Assembly (NCBI GenBank): GCA_003281415.1
Contig: QCCC01000005.1
Span: 1-60,374 of the forward strand
DNA: 60,374 bases
Direction of reading: 5' to 3'
DNA from: Prochlorococcus sp. AG-347-K15
Lineage (GTDB): Bacteria; Cyanobacteriota; Cyanobacteriia; PCC-6307; Cyanobiaceae
The notes under the pieces were generated by a model. The model saw only the letters and a list, made by a program, of their open reading frames with translations. It made no database searches and was not told the DNA's origin. Below, in pieces: positions 37,579 to 47,050 of this stretch (within the stretch, counting starts at the first letter, position 1; every line of letters begins with the position of its first letter). Both the position numbers and the translations under genes were made by a program.

Positions 37579-38781
37579 TTATTTTTTAAATTTATAGTTT
37601 ATTTTTTCTGTAATGCTATTTTTGTTTTTAACAATCCACTTTTCAGGCTTTTCATGTTTAGGCCAACTTTGAGAAAAATTTTTTAATAAATTTAAAGAAA
37701 TTTCAATATTTTTATCATTTGTAAGTTCTCTAAATTCAACTATTACTTTAATTTTATTTCCCCATAATTTGTTAGATACTTTCGAAATATTGAATTTATT
37801 AATTGGGATATTTTCTTTCATAATGAAATCATTTAATCTAGATTCAATTACTTCAGGGAAAACAACTTCTCCACCTGAATTAAAGGCATTATCACTTCTT
37901 CCGACAAATTTTAAATAGTAAGAATTATTGATTTGCTTAATTTCACCTAAATCCCCGGTTTGCCACCACCCATTTTTATTTTTGAAATTTTCAGTTTTTA
38001 AAGAATCTATTATTTCGATTCCAATTCTGGCTGATTTTATTTGGATTAATCCTTGTGCGTTAATTCTTATTTTTGTATCTGGTAGTATTTCTCCAACATT
38101 TTTAAAACCCATTAAGAATTCTTTTGGTTTTAAACTCGTAACCATTGCTGCTGTTTCAGTTGAGCCGTAACAAGGTGCTAATTTTATTTTTTCTTTTATA
38201 CATTGTTCTGCAGTTTCGTCTGAAATTGAAGCTCCACCTACCCAAATTAGATCAAAAATTTTTAGCCAACTAATTCCATCTTTTTGAGCTAAAAGTCTTT
38301 GTAATTGTGTAGGTACTAATGACGTAATCAAGTGTTTTTTGTTTTTTTTAAATTTAATTGTGAAAAGTAAAAGTTCTCGAGTTTTTTTTATCAAATTCGG
38401 AGAAATATTAATACAATCACATCCCCAAGTTTGACTTCTGAAAATTGGCATTAATCCACTTATATGGTTCAGGGGTAAAGTATTTAAAATTAAGCAGTTT
38501 TGTAATTCAAATCCTTGTTCTATTAGCCATTGACCTGATGTAGTTGCAGATAATTTAAGATTTTTTAAATGGTGAAAACATTGTCTCGGTTTTCCAGAAC
38601 TCCCACTACTGTTTAAGATAATTGCTGGCCCATTTTCAGTAATTGAATCTAATACATCTTTGTCTTCATAAAATTTGTTTTTTACATAAATAATTTTATT
38701 CTCTCTAATTTTTTCAATAATTTTTTCTACAGATTGAGTTTCGTTATTTTCAACTTCAATAGTATGAATTTTATTTTTCAT
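37579..38781 (-). CDS. menE: 2-succinylbenzoate-CoA ligase
   Basis: MenE activates o-succinylbenzoate with CoA and ATP. The AMP-binding signature is ILNSSGSSGKPRQCFHH near residue 55, followed by LPLNHISGLMPIF, the YGSTETAAM motif near residue 210 and GWWQTGDLGEI near residue 275. At about 400 residues it is short for the ANL family, as MenE often is. I prefer the ATG at 38781, which overlaps the menC TGA stop by four bases (ATGA); a second in-frame ATG at 38793 would overlap menC by 16 bases. It is the last of menA-menC-menE. Confidence 0.93.
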   Translation of the reverse strand: MKNKIHTIEVENNETQSVEKIIEKIRENKIIYVKNKFYEDKDVLDSITENGPAIILNSSGSSGKPRQCFHHLKNLKLSATTSGQWLIEQGFELQNCLILNTLPLNHISGLMPIFRSQTWGCDCINISPNLIKKTRELLLFTIKFKKNKKHLITSLVPTQLQRLLAQKDGISWLKIFDLIWVGGASISDETAEQCIKEKIKLAPCYGSTETAAMVTSLKPKEFLMGFKNVGEILPDTKIRINAQGLIQIKSARIGIEIIDSLKTENFKNKNGWWQTGDLGEIKQINNSYYLKFVGRSDNAFNSGGEVVFPEVIESRLNDFIMKENIPINKFNISKVSNKLWGNKIKVIVEFRELTNDKNIEISLNLLKNFSQSWPKHEKPEKWIVKNKNSITEKINYKFKK

Positions 38782-39743
38782 AGTTGATCCCATATCTTTT
38801 TTGCTTCATTTAAAAATAGAAACGAATTAGGGAATTTATTCATTGCTAAACCAGGAACTTTTGGCGTTGGTCCTTGTAATTGTAGAGAAGATAAATGATG
38901 GAGCCATCTCTTTCCTATTCCAGTTTCAAATGAGGTACTTATAGATATTAAAGCTTTTTTATTTTCTAATTCTCTTAAAAGCTTAACTGGATTATTTTCT
39001 TGAGAAGGCCTTCTAATTTGCCAACCCTTCCACTCATCAATCAAAGTTGGAAATTTTAAAAGTGATTCGTCTAAAGCTATTGGAATTTTTTTGTTTAGTT
39101 CTGTCAGTCCATCAATATCATCAACACAGAGAGGTTGTTCTAACCAATCTATATTTTTATTATCTTTCAAAATATCAGCCCATCTATTAGCTATCTCTCT
39201 TCCCCAAGAACCATTAGCATCTATCCTTAACTTAATATTATTACCTATTTTGCTTAAAATTTCTTCTAATTTTGCTTCTTCCTCATGGTTATTTTTTAGT
39301 GCCACTTTCCATTTTAAGGTTAATGATTTTCCAATATCACAATGTCTTTTTTTAATATCATTTAGATCTGAAACTACATTTTCATGATTTAACAATATGG
39401 CTGTTTTACCAATTTCATCAAAGTAGTAGTTTTCTTTAAAAATTATTTTTCCATTGATCTCAGCTAATGCAGAATTTATTGCAGATTGAATGCATGGGTG
39501 AAAAATATTTATTTGGTCAGATAAATTAAATTCCTCTATATACTCAGGGATCATATCTAGTTGTTTCGCACACTTTTTTAAGTCTTTTTTATGTAGCGGT
39601 GAAACTTCTCCAAACCCTATTTTTTTATCATTACTTATTAATTTAATTATCCAACCCGATTTTGTGTGATAATTGGTTTTAGAATTTTCTACTTTGGCCG
39701 ATAACTTAAAGCTATAAGATTTTTTTTGAAATATTAAGTTCAT
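38778..39743 (-). CDS. menC: o-Succinylbenzoate synthase
   Basis: MenC dehydrates SHCHC to o-succinylbenzoate; it is an enolase-superfamily enzyme. Catalytic lysine and metal ligands can be read in LTLKWKV near residue 145, LRIDANGSW near residue 175, WLEQPL near residue 205, and ALDESL near residue 228. The 321-residue length is normal for MenC. Its ATG overlaps the menA TGA by four bases and its own stop overlaps menE, so the three genes are tightly coupled. Confidence 0.93.
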   Translation of the reverse strand: MNLIFQKKSYSFKLSAKVENSKTNYHTKSGWIIKLISNDKKIGFGEVSPLHKKDLKKCAKQLDMIPEYIEEFNLSDQINIFHPCIQSAINSALAEINGKIIFKENYYFDEIGKTAILLNHENVVSDLNDIKKRHCDIGKSLTLKWKVALKNNHEEEAKLEEILSKIGNNIKLRIDANGSWGREIANRWADILKDNKNIDWLEQPLCVDDIDGLTELNKKIPIALDESLLKFPTLIDEWKGWQIRRPSQENNPVKLLRELENKKALISISTSFETGIGKRWLHHLSSLQLQGPTPKVPGLAMNKFPNSFLFLNEAKKIWDQL

Positions 39744-40657
39744 TTATTTAGATAGTAATTAAATATTAATCCTGTGATTAAACCAATTCCGTTAAGAGTT
39801 TGAAATTTTATTGCGACGAATTTGCAATTTTTTATTGCAGAAGGTTTTGCATATGAAGACTTTAATAAATTTATAAGTCTTATAGCTTGAGGGAAACTAA
39901 GCAAATAAAGGATGCAAAACACTGGAATAAATCCATAAACTATTGTGAAAAGTTGAAAAATATATATTGTAAAAATTATCCAAGGCACAAATTGAGAACC
40001 TTTTTTTGCCCCTAAGCGAACTAAAGGTGAATTTTTCCCATGCTTTTTATCTTCAGAAATTTGATGAAAATGAGAACAAAATAATACAAGAGTTGTTGCC
40101 AAGGAAGGTCCTGAACCAAGTAATAAAGAAACTTTCCATGGAATATCTTCGAAGTAAATATTAGACGGATTTAACGCAATTAAGACTGCAGAGTACGCAA
40201 AAGGTCCAAATGCAAGCCAGCATAATGGTTCTCCTAAACCTTGATAGCCCAATCTAAAAGGAGGACCTTGATATAAATATCCTAAGAAGCAGCAAGCTGC
40301 CACCAAAATAAAAATGTTTATACTTGTTGATACTGAAATAATTAAAATTATTAATAAACCAATAACTAAAGATGTATATGCAATAAATGAAATTATTTTT
40401 TTATTTTTTACAAGATTTACAATTGAATGGAATTTAAATTCATCGATTCCTGTTTCTGCGTCGTATAAATCATTAGTTAGATTTTCCCAAAGTAATATCA
40501 AAATTGCAGCTAAAGTAAATGAAATCAAATTATAAATTTTTACCTCTTCATATTTATTTAGTAAGTAAGCCCCTGTTATTAAAACTGGAAGTATGGCAAC
40601 AGAATAAAGAGGCCATTTTATTGCTTTTTTCCATAATTTTTTTTTATCTTCGTCCAT
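39740..40657 (-). CDS. menA: 1,4-dihydroxy-2-naphthoate phytyltransferase
   Basis: MenA attaches the phytyl chain to DHNA in the membrane, making the phylloquinone precursor used by photosystem I. The 305-residue UbiA-type protein has about eight hydrophobic helices and the two aspartate-rich motifs: NDLYDAETGID near residue 62 and the second seen as HQISEDKKHGK near residue 198. GYLYQGPPFRLGYQGLGE (core QGPPFRLGYQG) is characteristic of this enzyme. It heads the menA-menC-menE operon, divergent from menF across about 100 bases. Confidence 0.95.
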   Translation of the reverse strand: MDEDKKKLWKKAIKWPLYSVAILPVLITGAYLLNKYEEVKIYNLISFTLAAILILLWENLTNDLYDAETGIDEFKFHSIVNLVKNKKIISFIAYTSLVIGLLIILIISVSTSINIFILVAACCFLGYLYQGPPFRLGYQGLGEPLCWLAFGPFAYSAVLIALNPSNIYFEDIPWKVSLLLGSGPSLATTLVLFCSHFHQISEDKKHGKNSPLVRLGAKKGSQFVPWIIFTIYIFQLFTIVYGFIPVFCILYLLSFPQAIRLINLLKSSYAKPSAIKNCKFVAIKFQTLNGIGLITGLIFNYYLNK

Positions 40658-40758
40658 TTTTAATTAACACGCAAAATTGGATAATTATTGAATGTAGTTT
40701 ATAAATTGAGTTACATTTTTTACTTTATTGCATCATTTTTAGTTATTTTCAATAAGTA

Positions 40759-42171
40759 ATGAAAAATGATTTAAACTTAACAGATTTTTTAAAAGATGTA
40801 TTTTCCTCTTTCGATAAGAAAGTTGAAAATTCTGGATTAGTAAGTATTTGTGTTGAGATTCCTTGTATTGATTTATTTCAAGTTTATGAATTGTTAATAA
40901 ATCAATATCCGTTTTCTTCATTTTGGGAGGAATCTGATGGCATTTCATATATAGCTTTCGAGAAGTGTAAATATGTTACTCTGGATGGCCCAAAAAGATT
41001 TGAGGTAGCAAAAGAGTTTAATTCTGAGAATTTTAAAAATTTAATTAACTTAACTAATGAATCGCATAATTCTGCACTTTCAAAAATTATTTATTTATTT
41101 TCTTTCTCAGAAAATTTGAATAATAAGAATTTACCTTCAGATATCCCTAGTTTGGAAGCCATTTTGCCAAAAATATTAATTACTAAAAGTGGCAAGAATT
41201 GCTGGTTACGAATCAATGGTCATGTTGAAGGTAAATCATCATTAAGAACATTAATTGAAGAAATATGGACAATTAGAAATCAAGTTATTAATTCTGGCTC
41301 AGAATTAATAAAATCATCTGGCTTAAAAACTATTTTTGATTCCCCTTTTATTGATGATTTCTCACGCTCCTTAGAAACTTCTAAAACAAACATGAAAAAA
41401 GTAGTAAATAGAGGAATTCAATTAGTAGAGAAAGATATCCTCGAAAAGATAGTTTTAGCGAATAGGATTAAAATAAAACTTAAAAATAAATTAGATTTAG
41501 TAGAAATTTTAAAAAGATTTAAAAAGAAGCAACCAAATACATGTAGATACGTTTGGAAAAGGAATAGTAAGGATATTTTGTTTGGAGCATCTCCAGAAAA
41601 ATTATTTTCTTTCTCTAAACCTAATTTAACTTTAGAGGCTCTTGCTGGAACTATCTCTACTAATTCAAATTTTAAGAAACTCCTAAAAAGTACTAAAGAC
41701 TTAAAGGAACATAATTATGTAATACAACATTTGATTAAATCTTTAGAAGTTTCAAAAATAACAAACTTTAAAAAAAGTGATATCAAGGTAAATTCATTTG
41801 GAGATATTTCTCATTTGCAAACACTCATTTTCTCTAAAGTTGAAAATATTTGTCCTTTTGAATTGCTTAAAAACTTACATCCATCTCCAGCTGTTTGTGG
41901 ATACCCAAAAAATGCAGCATTGGATTGGATAAACACTCTTGAGTCTTTCCCTAGAGGAAATTATGCTTCTCCAATGGGTTGGGTTGATTCATCAGGTAAT
42001 GCTTCATTTCTTTTGGCAATAAGAGGCGCAAGATGTATTGAAGAAAATATTGAATTTACTGCAGGTTCAGGTATAGTTTCTGGCTCCGTTTTAGAGAAAG
42101 AAATAGATGAGATTAAATTAAAATTTGAATCTATAGTAAAACAAATATTTTGCGCTAAAAATCCTAGATAA
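40759..42171 (+). CDS. menF: Isochorismate synthase
   Basis: MenF isomerises chorismate to isochorismate at the start of phylloquinone synthesis. The chorismate-binding domain occupies the C-terminal half. Visible motifs are [11 protein letters not shown] near residue 275, LEALAGTI near residue 293, the [14 protein letters not shown] motif near residue 374, and [16 protein letters not shown] near residue 434. The N-terminal 200 residues are weakly conserved, as in the family. It is divergent from the menA operon and overlaps the gshB 3' end by 8 bases. Anthranilate or aminodeoxychorismate synthase is excluded by the PAVCGYP context. Confidence 0.93.
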   Translation: MKNDLNLTDFLKDVFSSFDKKVENSGLVSICVEIPCIDLFQVYELLINQYPFSSFWEESDGISYIAFEKCKYVTLDGPKRFEVAKEFNSENFKNLINLTNESHNSALSKIIYLFSFSENLNNKNLPSDIPSLEAILPKILITKSGKNCWLRINGHVEGKSSLRTLIEEIWTIRNQVINSGSELIKSSGLKTIFDSPFIDDFSRSLETSKTNMKKVVNRGIQLVEKDILEKIVLANRIKIKLKNKLDLVEILKRFKKKQPNTCRYVWKRNSKDILFGASPEKLFSFSKPNLTLEALAGTISTNSNFKKLLKSTKDLKEHNYVIQHLIKSLEVSKITNFKKSDIKVNSFGDISHLQTLIFSKVENICPFELLKNLHPSPAVCGYPKNAALDWINTLESFPRGNYASPMGWVDSSGNASFLLAIRGARCIEENIEFTAGSGIVSGSVLEKEIDEIKLKFESIVKQIFCAKNPR

Positions 42172-43087
42172 TTTCTACTAATTTTTCAATAACTTCCTCT
42201 GAAACATTTTTATTGGATAAATTTTCTATTTCTCTTAAACCTGTTGGACTGGTTACATTAATCTCGCTAAGCATTCCATTTATTACATCAATACCTACAA
42301 AAAATAAACCCTCATCTTTGAAGTGTTGAGATAATTCTGAGCAGATACTTTTTTCTTTTTCTGTTAATAATGTGGGTTCAGCCTTGCCTCCCATCGCTAA
42401 ATTACTCCTAAAATCGCCTCCTTGCGGAATCCTATTTATTGATCCAATTGCTTCTCCGTTTACGATAATTATTCTTTTATCACCCTCTATGACTTCAGGA
42501 ATAAATTTTTGCATCATAACGGGTAATTCTTCTTGAGAAGTGATTAATTCAATGATTGATTTAATTCCTGGAGAATTTTTATTTATCCTTATAACACCTT
42601 GACCACCTTTTCCTCCAAGAGGTTTTATGACTACTTCATTATTTATATTTGCAAAATTAATAAGATCTTTTACCTTACTCGCAACTATTGTAGGTGCCAT
42701 TAAGTGGCTGTATCTTAAAGCACCTAGCTTTTCATTCCACGCTCTTAACGATGAGGGTTTGTTAATTACTTTTACTCCTTTTCTTTCGGCAACTTCTAAA
42801 AGATGGGTTGCATATAAATAAGCCTCATTTACAGGAGGATCTTTTCTCATCCAAATGCAATTAAATTCGGCGAGAGGTATGCAATCATTCTCTTTGAAAG
42901 AAATCCACGGAATTACTTCAACTTTTACGGAAGATGCCCATACTTCATCACCTCTAGCTTCCAGGTCTTGAGGAGTACAACTCCAGATTTCAATATTTTT
43001 TTTTGATGATGCTTGCATTAAAGCAGCAGTTGAATCTTTTAAGGGATTTATATTTTTAATTGGATCTATTACGAATAGAAATTTCAT
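42164..43087 (-). CDS. gshB: Glutathione synthetase
   Basis: GshB ligates glycine to gamma-glutamylcysteine. The ATP-grasp fold is evident in [15 protein letters not shown] at the N-terminus, [19 protein letters not shown] (core MRKDPPV) near residue 80, [16 protein letters not shown] near residue 155, and [13 protein letters not shown] near residue 281. The 307-residue length is the standard bacterial GshB. It follows grxC on the same strand by 5 bases, a functional pair: one makes glutathione and the other uses it. gshA is elsewhere. Confidence 0.96.
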   Translation of the reverse strand: MKFLFVIDPIKNINPLKDSTAALMQASSKKNIEIWSCTPQDLEARGDEVWASSVKVEVIPWISFKENDCIPLAEFNCIWMRKDPPVNEAYLYATHLLEVAERKGVKVINKPSSLRAWNEKLGALRYSHLMAPTIVASKVKDLINFANINNEVVIKPLGGKGGQGVIRINKNSPGIKSIIELITSQEELPVMMQKFIPEVIEGDKRIIIVNGEAIGSINRIPQGGDFRSNLAMGGKAEPTLLTEKEKSICSELSQHFKDEGLFFVGIDVINGMLSEINVTSPTGLREIENLSNKNVSEEVIEKLVEII

Positions 43088-43092
43088 AAGAT

Positions 43093-43347
43093 CTAGTTTA
43101 ATAATGCTTCTAATTTATTTTCATTTTCTAATGCGTAGAGATCATCGCAGCCTCCGATACCCTCATTATCTATAAATATTTGTGGTAATGTTCTTCTACC
43201 ATCAGCTCTTTCAATCATCAATGCTCTGGCATCTTCGTCGCCATCTATTTTATATTCTTTAAAATTTACATTTTTTTTCTTGAGTAGTGATTTTGCTCGA
43301 ATACAGAATGGGCAATATTGCCAAGTATAAATTTCAACTTTGGACAT
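43093..43347 (-). CDS. grxC: Glutaredoxin (dithiol)
   Basis: The 84-residue thioredoxin-fold protein has the dithiol active site CPFC (C12, C15), the cis-proline motif TLPQIFI near residue 53 and the glutathione-binding GGCDDLYAL near residue 63. It reduces protein disulfides and mixed disulfides with glutathione. It is the first gene of a two-gene unit with gshB. A third cysteine at about 65 is common in this class. Identification is secure. Confidence 0.95.
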   Translation of the reverse strand: MSKVEIYTWQYCPFCIRAKSLLKKKNVNFKEYKIDGDEDARALMIERADGRRTLPQIFIDNEGIGGCDDLYALENENKLEALLN

Positions 43348-43423
43348 TTTTTTAAAATAATACTTAGTTTATACTATTAAACAAAAGTGCTTGTTAGATT
43401 ATAAATAACGATTAAATTCTATT

Positions 43424-44546
43424 TTGATAGATATTACAGATTTCAAAAAAGATCTTTCGGAACTAACAGAGCGCCTGGGTAATGCTCAGGATTGTCTTTG
43501 ACGTTCCAAGATTAAAAGCGAAAAGGAAAGAGTTAGAGCAAATTTCTGCTCAGCCTGAATTTTGGGAAAATCAAGAAGAAGCTAAAAAGCAAATGTTAAT
43601 CCTTGATGATGTCAAAGCACAACTCGAATTGTTAGATAAATGGAAAACTTTTATTTCTGATGCTAATGCCTCTCTTGAGCTTTATTCTCTAGAACCCGAA
43701 GAGGAAATGATTGTAGAATCGCAGCTGGGATTAAAAAAATTAAGAGAGAATTTGGATAAATGGGAATTTGAAAGATTATTATGTGGTGAATACGATAAGG
43801 AAGGAGCAGTAGTTTCTATTAATGCAGGTGCGGGTGGAACAGATGCGCAGGATTGGGTAGAGATATTATTAAGAATGTACTCAAGATGGGCCGATAATAA
43901 TCAAATGAGCCTTGTCATTACTGAATTATCTCAAGGAGAAGAAGCAGGTATTAAAAGTGTAACGTTCGAAATTGATGGAAAATATGCATATGGCTATCTG
44001 CAACATGAAAAAGGAACTCATAGATTAGTAAGAATTTCTCCTTTCAATGCCAATGGCAAAAGACAAACCAGCTTTGCTGGGGTAGAGGTTATGCCAAAAT
44101 TAGATGATAATATTTCACTTGATATACCTGAAAAAGATTTAGAAATCACAACAAGTAGATCCGGTGGAGCTGGAGGACAAAATGTTAATAAAGTAGAAAC
44201 AGCAGTGAGAATTGTTCATTTGCCTTCAGGGATTTCAGTAAGATGTACTCAAGAAAGATCTCAATTACAAAATAAAGAAAAAGCTATGTTACTTTTAAAG
44301 TCTAAACTATTAGTGATTGCTAAAGAACAACGAGCTGCTGAAGTCGCTGATATTAAAGGTGATATTGTGGAAGCTGCATGGGGCAATCAAATAAGAAATT
44401 ATGTTTTCCATCCCTATCAAATGGTAAAAGATCTTAGGACTATGAAGGAGACTAACGAGTTAGATAGTGTTTTAGATGGTGGACTTGAACCATTTATTCA
44501 TGAATTATTACGTATGAATATTTCTTCTAATGAATCTCTTGAATAA
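43424..44546 (+). CDS. prfB: Peptide chain release factor 2, with programmed +1 frameshift
   Basis: RF2 recognises UGA and UAA stops. Translation starts in one frame at TTG 43424 (or ATT 43421) and reads 25 codons to CTT TGA at 43496-43501. It then skips one base and continues as GAC GTT CCA to 44546, about 373 residues in total. The later frame contains the catalytic [19 protein letters not shown] region (core [10 protein letters not shown]) and a tripeptide-anticodon region. A naive call would begin at the internal ATG 43482 and lose the true N-terminus ([17 protein letters not shown]). It leads a same-strand run DUF3285, ybeY, dgkA, pabA and the MBL gene. Confidence 0.95.
43488..43502 (+). 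promoter_or_regulatory. Programmed +1 frameshift site of prfB
   Basis: AGGA (43488-43491), a 4-base spacer and CTTTGAC (43496-43502) match the classic RF2 autoregulatory site: a Shine-Dalgarno-like element before CUU UGA C. When RF2 is scarce the ribosome slips from CUU to UUU and reads GAC, so RF2 controls its own level. Confidence 0.93.
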
Positions 44547-44549
44547 CTA

Positions 44550-44732
44550 ATGGAAAATAAAAACGAAATTTCAGAAAAAAAAGTTTCTCCTCCAAGCTTT
44601 ATAAAGCTTGCTATGAGAAATATGGTAAGGAAAGGCTCAAAAAGTATTTCTCATTTTTCAATAACCTTTCTAGTTTTAATTGGGATATTAATACTTGTGG
44701 CCACAATAGGTAAGCCCAATATTCCAGTTTAA
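44550..44732 (+). CDS. DUF3285 small membrane protein
   Basis: This 60-residue protein has a polar, basic N-terminal half (VSPPSFIKLAMRNMVRKGSK) and one C-terminal transmembrane segment (about residues 37-54, FSITFLVLIGILILVATIG). Sequence and length match the cyanobacterial DUF3285 family, whose function is unknown. It starts 3 bases after prfB and ends 6 bases before ybeY, so it is clearly part of that transcript. Positive residues before the helix suggest the N-terminus stays in the cytoplasm. Confidence 0.85.
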   Translation: MENKNEISEKKVSPPSFIKLAMRNMVRKGSKSISHFSITFLVLIGILILVATIGKPNIPV

Positions 44733-44738
44733 GAATGT

Positions 44739-45278
44739 ATGAAAGAAAAAATTATTTCTGAAATAAATTTAGATTTGGTTTTTCAATGTAATGATTTCTC
44801 TCAATTTTCAAATAAGTTAAAAGATACTAAAACTCATCTTATTTTTGAATCTATTTTTTGGGAGAAAGTTTTTTTATCTTGGATAAATACTATATTAAAA
44901 AAAGAGGATTATGATTTACCAAATTATATTTTTGAAAAAAAATCTTTTTCATTAGGTTTACAGATAATATCTAATCAAGAAATTGCTTCTTTGAATAAGA
45001 AATGGATGCAAAAAAATGGTCCAACTGATGTTCTATCTTTTCCAATTATTTCTGATGAATCTCTAAATAATTTAGATCATATAGAGTTGGGAGATATTTT
45101 TATATCATTAGAGATGGCACTTGAGCAATCTTATGAATATAAACATTCAATCTATAGAGAGATGATCTGGTTGGCTAGTCATGGATTTTTACATCTTTTG
45201 GGATGGGAACATAATAATGAGCATGATTTAGAAAATATGTTAAATTTCCAAGAATATTTAATTACTCGATTAGATTAA
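44739..45278 (+). CDS. ybeY: Endoribonuclease YbeY
   Basis: YbeY is a metal-dependent RNase for 16S rRNA 3' end maturation and ribosome quality control. The zinc motif is [11 protein letters not shown] (three histidines, near residue 148). Upstream, [13 protein letters not shown] and LGDIFISLE are family blocks. The N-terminal 60 residues are extended and less conserved, giving 179 residues. It lies between the DUF3285 gene and dgkA with gaps of 6 bases. Identification is secure. Confidence 0.94.
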   Translation: MKEKIISEINLDLVFQCNDFSQFSNKLKDTKTHLIFESIFWEKVFLSWINTILKKEDYDLPNYIFEKKSFSLGLQIISNQEIASLNKKWMQKNGPTDVLSFPIISDESLNNLDHIELGDIFISLEMALEQSYEYKHSIYREMIWLASHGFLHLLGWEHNNEHDLENMLNFQEYLITRLD

Positions 45279-45284
45279 AAATCA

Positions 45285-45695
45285 ATGGAAAAAAAAATAA
45301 ACTATTTAGAAAATAGAAAAGAATCATACAAAACTTCTAGTAATGTATTTATAAGTTTTAAGTATGCTTTCAGTGGTATTAGTTATGTATTAAAAACTTC
45401 AAGAAATTTTAAAATTCAATTAATTTTTGCAGTTACAAGTTTAATAATTGGTTTTTTGCTCAAAATTAGTCTAAGTAATTATGTTATTTTGATTGCAACA
45501 ATAATGTCTGTTTTAATATTAGAAATATTGAACACATCTATTGAATCAATCGTTGATTTAGTAGTGAAAAAAGAATTTAGTATTTTGGCTAAAATTTCAA
45601 AAGATACTTCTGCAGGAGCAGTATTATTAGCTTCCATTAATTCTGTTATTATTGCTGTATATATCTTTGTTCCTAAAATAAAGTTGTTATTTTAA
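45285..45695 (+). CDS. dgkA: Diacylglycerol kinase / undecaprenol kinase
   Basis: This small integral membrane kinase has the DgkA fold: three hydrophobic helices (about residues 50-70, 72-95, 112-133) and the conserved ILEILNTSIESIVDLV motif (two catalytic-site glutamates) near residue 83. The N-terminal SFKYAFSGISYVLKTSRNFKIQ (core FKYAFSGI) is typical of the Gram-positive and cyanobacterial branch, whose substrate is often undecaprenol. The 136-residue length includes a short polar N-terminal tail. It is downstream of ybeY, a pairing found in many bacteria. Confidence 0.92.
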   Translation: MEKKINYLENRKESYKTSSNVFISFKYAFSGISYVLKTSRNFKIQLIFAVTSLIIGFLLKISLSNYVILIATIMSVLILEILNTSIESIVDLVVKKEFSILAKISKDTSAGAVLLASINSVIIAVYIFVPKIKLLF

Positions 45696-45707
45696 ATCCA
45701 TATAAAT

Positions 45708-46304
45708 ATGTTTCTTGTTATTGATAATTACGATAGTTTTACTTATAACCTTGTTCAATATTTAGGAGAACTTTCAGTTGAGCATGAAATAACTAAAGAA
45801 TTAATAGTTAAAAGAAATGATGAAATTACTCTAGAAGAAATTATCAAACTAAATCCTGGTGGAATTCTCTTATCTCCAGGTCCAGGTAATCCAGATCAAT
45901 CTGGAATTTGTCTGCCAATTCTAAAAAAATTATCTAAAAATATTCCGACTTTAGGAGTTTGTTTAGGTCATCAAGCTTTGGCCCAAGCTTTTGGAGGTAA
46001 GGTTATAGTTGGGAAAGAACTTATGCATGGTAAGACATCCAAAATATTTCATAATCAAAAAGGATTGTTTAAAGATATCGAGACTCCATTTGTGGCTACT
46101 AGATATCATAGTCTTATAGTTGATTCAAGTTCTTTACCATCTTGTTTCGACATAACTGCGACTTTAGAAGACTCAACAATTATGGCTATCTCTCATAAAG
46201 AATATAAACATTTACATGGGGTACAGTTCCATCCTGAAAGTGTGTTGACGCAATTTGGTCATAAATTAATTAGTAATTTTCTAAAAATGGCTGAACAAAA
46301 GTAA
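45708..46304 (+). CDS. pabA: Anthranilate/aminodeoxychorismate synthase glutamine amidotransferase
   Basis: This 198-residue class I glutamine amidotransferase provides ammonia to TrpE or PabB. The start is FLVIDNYDSFTYNLVQYL, the nucleophile is in GVCLGHQALAQAFGG near residue 84, and the His-Glu pair is in GVQFHPESVLTQ near residue 170. Trp and folate functions may share one amidotransferase, and sequence alone cannot separate trpG from pabA. It follows dgkA by 12 bases. trpE/pabB is not in the window. Confidence 0.93.
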   Translation: MFLVIDNYDSFTYNLVQYLGELSVEHEITKELIVKRNDEITLEEIIKLNPGGILLSPGPGNPDQSGICLPILKKLSKNIPTLGVCLGHQALAQAFGGKVIVGKELMHGKTSKIFHNQKGLFKDIETPFVATRYHSLIVDSSSLPSCFDITATLEDSTIMAISHKEYKHLHGVQFHPESVLTQFGHKLISNFLKMAEQK

Positions 46305-46324
46305 AATAAAAAAAAATTAATATT

Positions 46325-47050
46325 ATGATTTCTCAAATTAAAAACTTTTTATTTTTGATATTAGTTAGCTCTTTTTTACCTACCTCATTATTGGCAAGGA
46401 ACTTAGGAATAAAAAGTTTGGGACATAGTAGTTTTTTAATTACTAGTGCAGATAAATCTATTCTTATAAATCCCTTTAAAGCAATAGGTTGTGCAAGTAA
46501 TTTAAAGGAGCCAAAAGAAGTCAACGTAGATTTTATTTTGGCTAGTTCTAGGCTTCCAGATGAAGGATATAATCCTAATGATCAATTAATGTTCGTTGAA
46601 CCAGGAATCTATCAATTTGAGGATATTTTATTAAATGGAATTTCTGTACCACATGACAGAGTAGATGGAAGAAGATTTGGGATGGCAACTGTTTGGAGTT
46701 GGGAGCAGAATGATCTTCAAATTGTTCATATGGGAGGAGCTGCTGGTGATATTGATATAAACAGTCAAATTATTTTGTCTAATCCAGATATATTGTTTAT
46801 TTCAATTGGAGGAGGAATAAAATCTTACAATGGTAAAGAAGCCTCAAAAATAGTTAAGCTTCTAAAACCTAATGTAGTTATTCCTGTTCACTTTGAACGC
46901 GGCAAAAAAATTAATAAAGAATGTGATTTCTCAAATGCTGATTTATTTATCGAAAATATGAAAGATTTTAAAGTAAAATATGTTGGAAAAGATTTTCAAA
47001 TAAAACCTAAAAGAATCGATCAAAATACAATTTATATTTTCAGTAATTAA
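46325..47050 (+). CDS. Secreted MBL-fold protein lacking the metal motif
   Basis: The 241-residue protein resembles the UlaG/UPF0173-like metallo-beta-lactamase fold: LGHSSFLIT near residue 32, ILINPF near residue 46, VHMGGAAGDI near residue 138, and PNVVIPVHFERG near residue 180. The expected HxHxDH metal motif after strand VDFILAS is missing and is replaced by SSRLPDEG (residues 74-81). An N-terminal signal peptide (about 1-24, FLFLILVSSFLPTSLLA) suggests export. The GHSS and PVHF histidines remain, so it may be a pseudoenzyme or bind something else. It overlaps the aminotransferase end by 4 bases. Confidence 0.8.
   Translation: MISQIKNFLFLILVSSFLPTSLLARNLGIKSLGHSSFLITSADKSILINPFKAIGCASNLKEPKEVNVDFILASSRLPDEGYNPNDQLMFVEPGIYQFEDILLNGISVPHDRVDGRRFGMATVWSWEQNDLQIVHMGGAAGDIDINSQIILSNPDILFISIGGGIKSYNGKEASKIVKLLKPNVVIPVHFERGKKINKECDFSNADLFIENMKDFKVKYVGKDFQIKPKRIDQNTIYIFSN

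Noticed and set aside
43482-44546. prfB starting at the internal ATG
   Set aside because: This reading omits the conserved N-terminal segment, which is encoded in the other frame before the CTTTGAC shift site.
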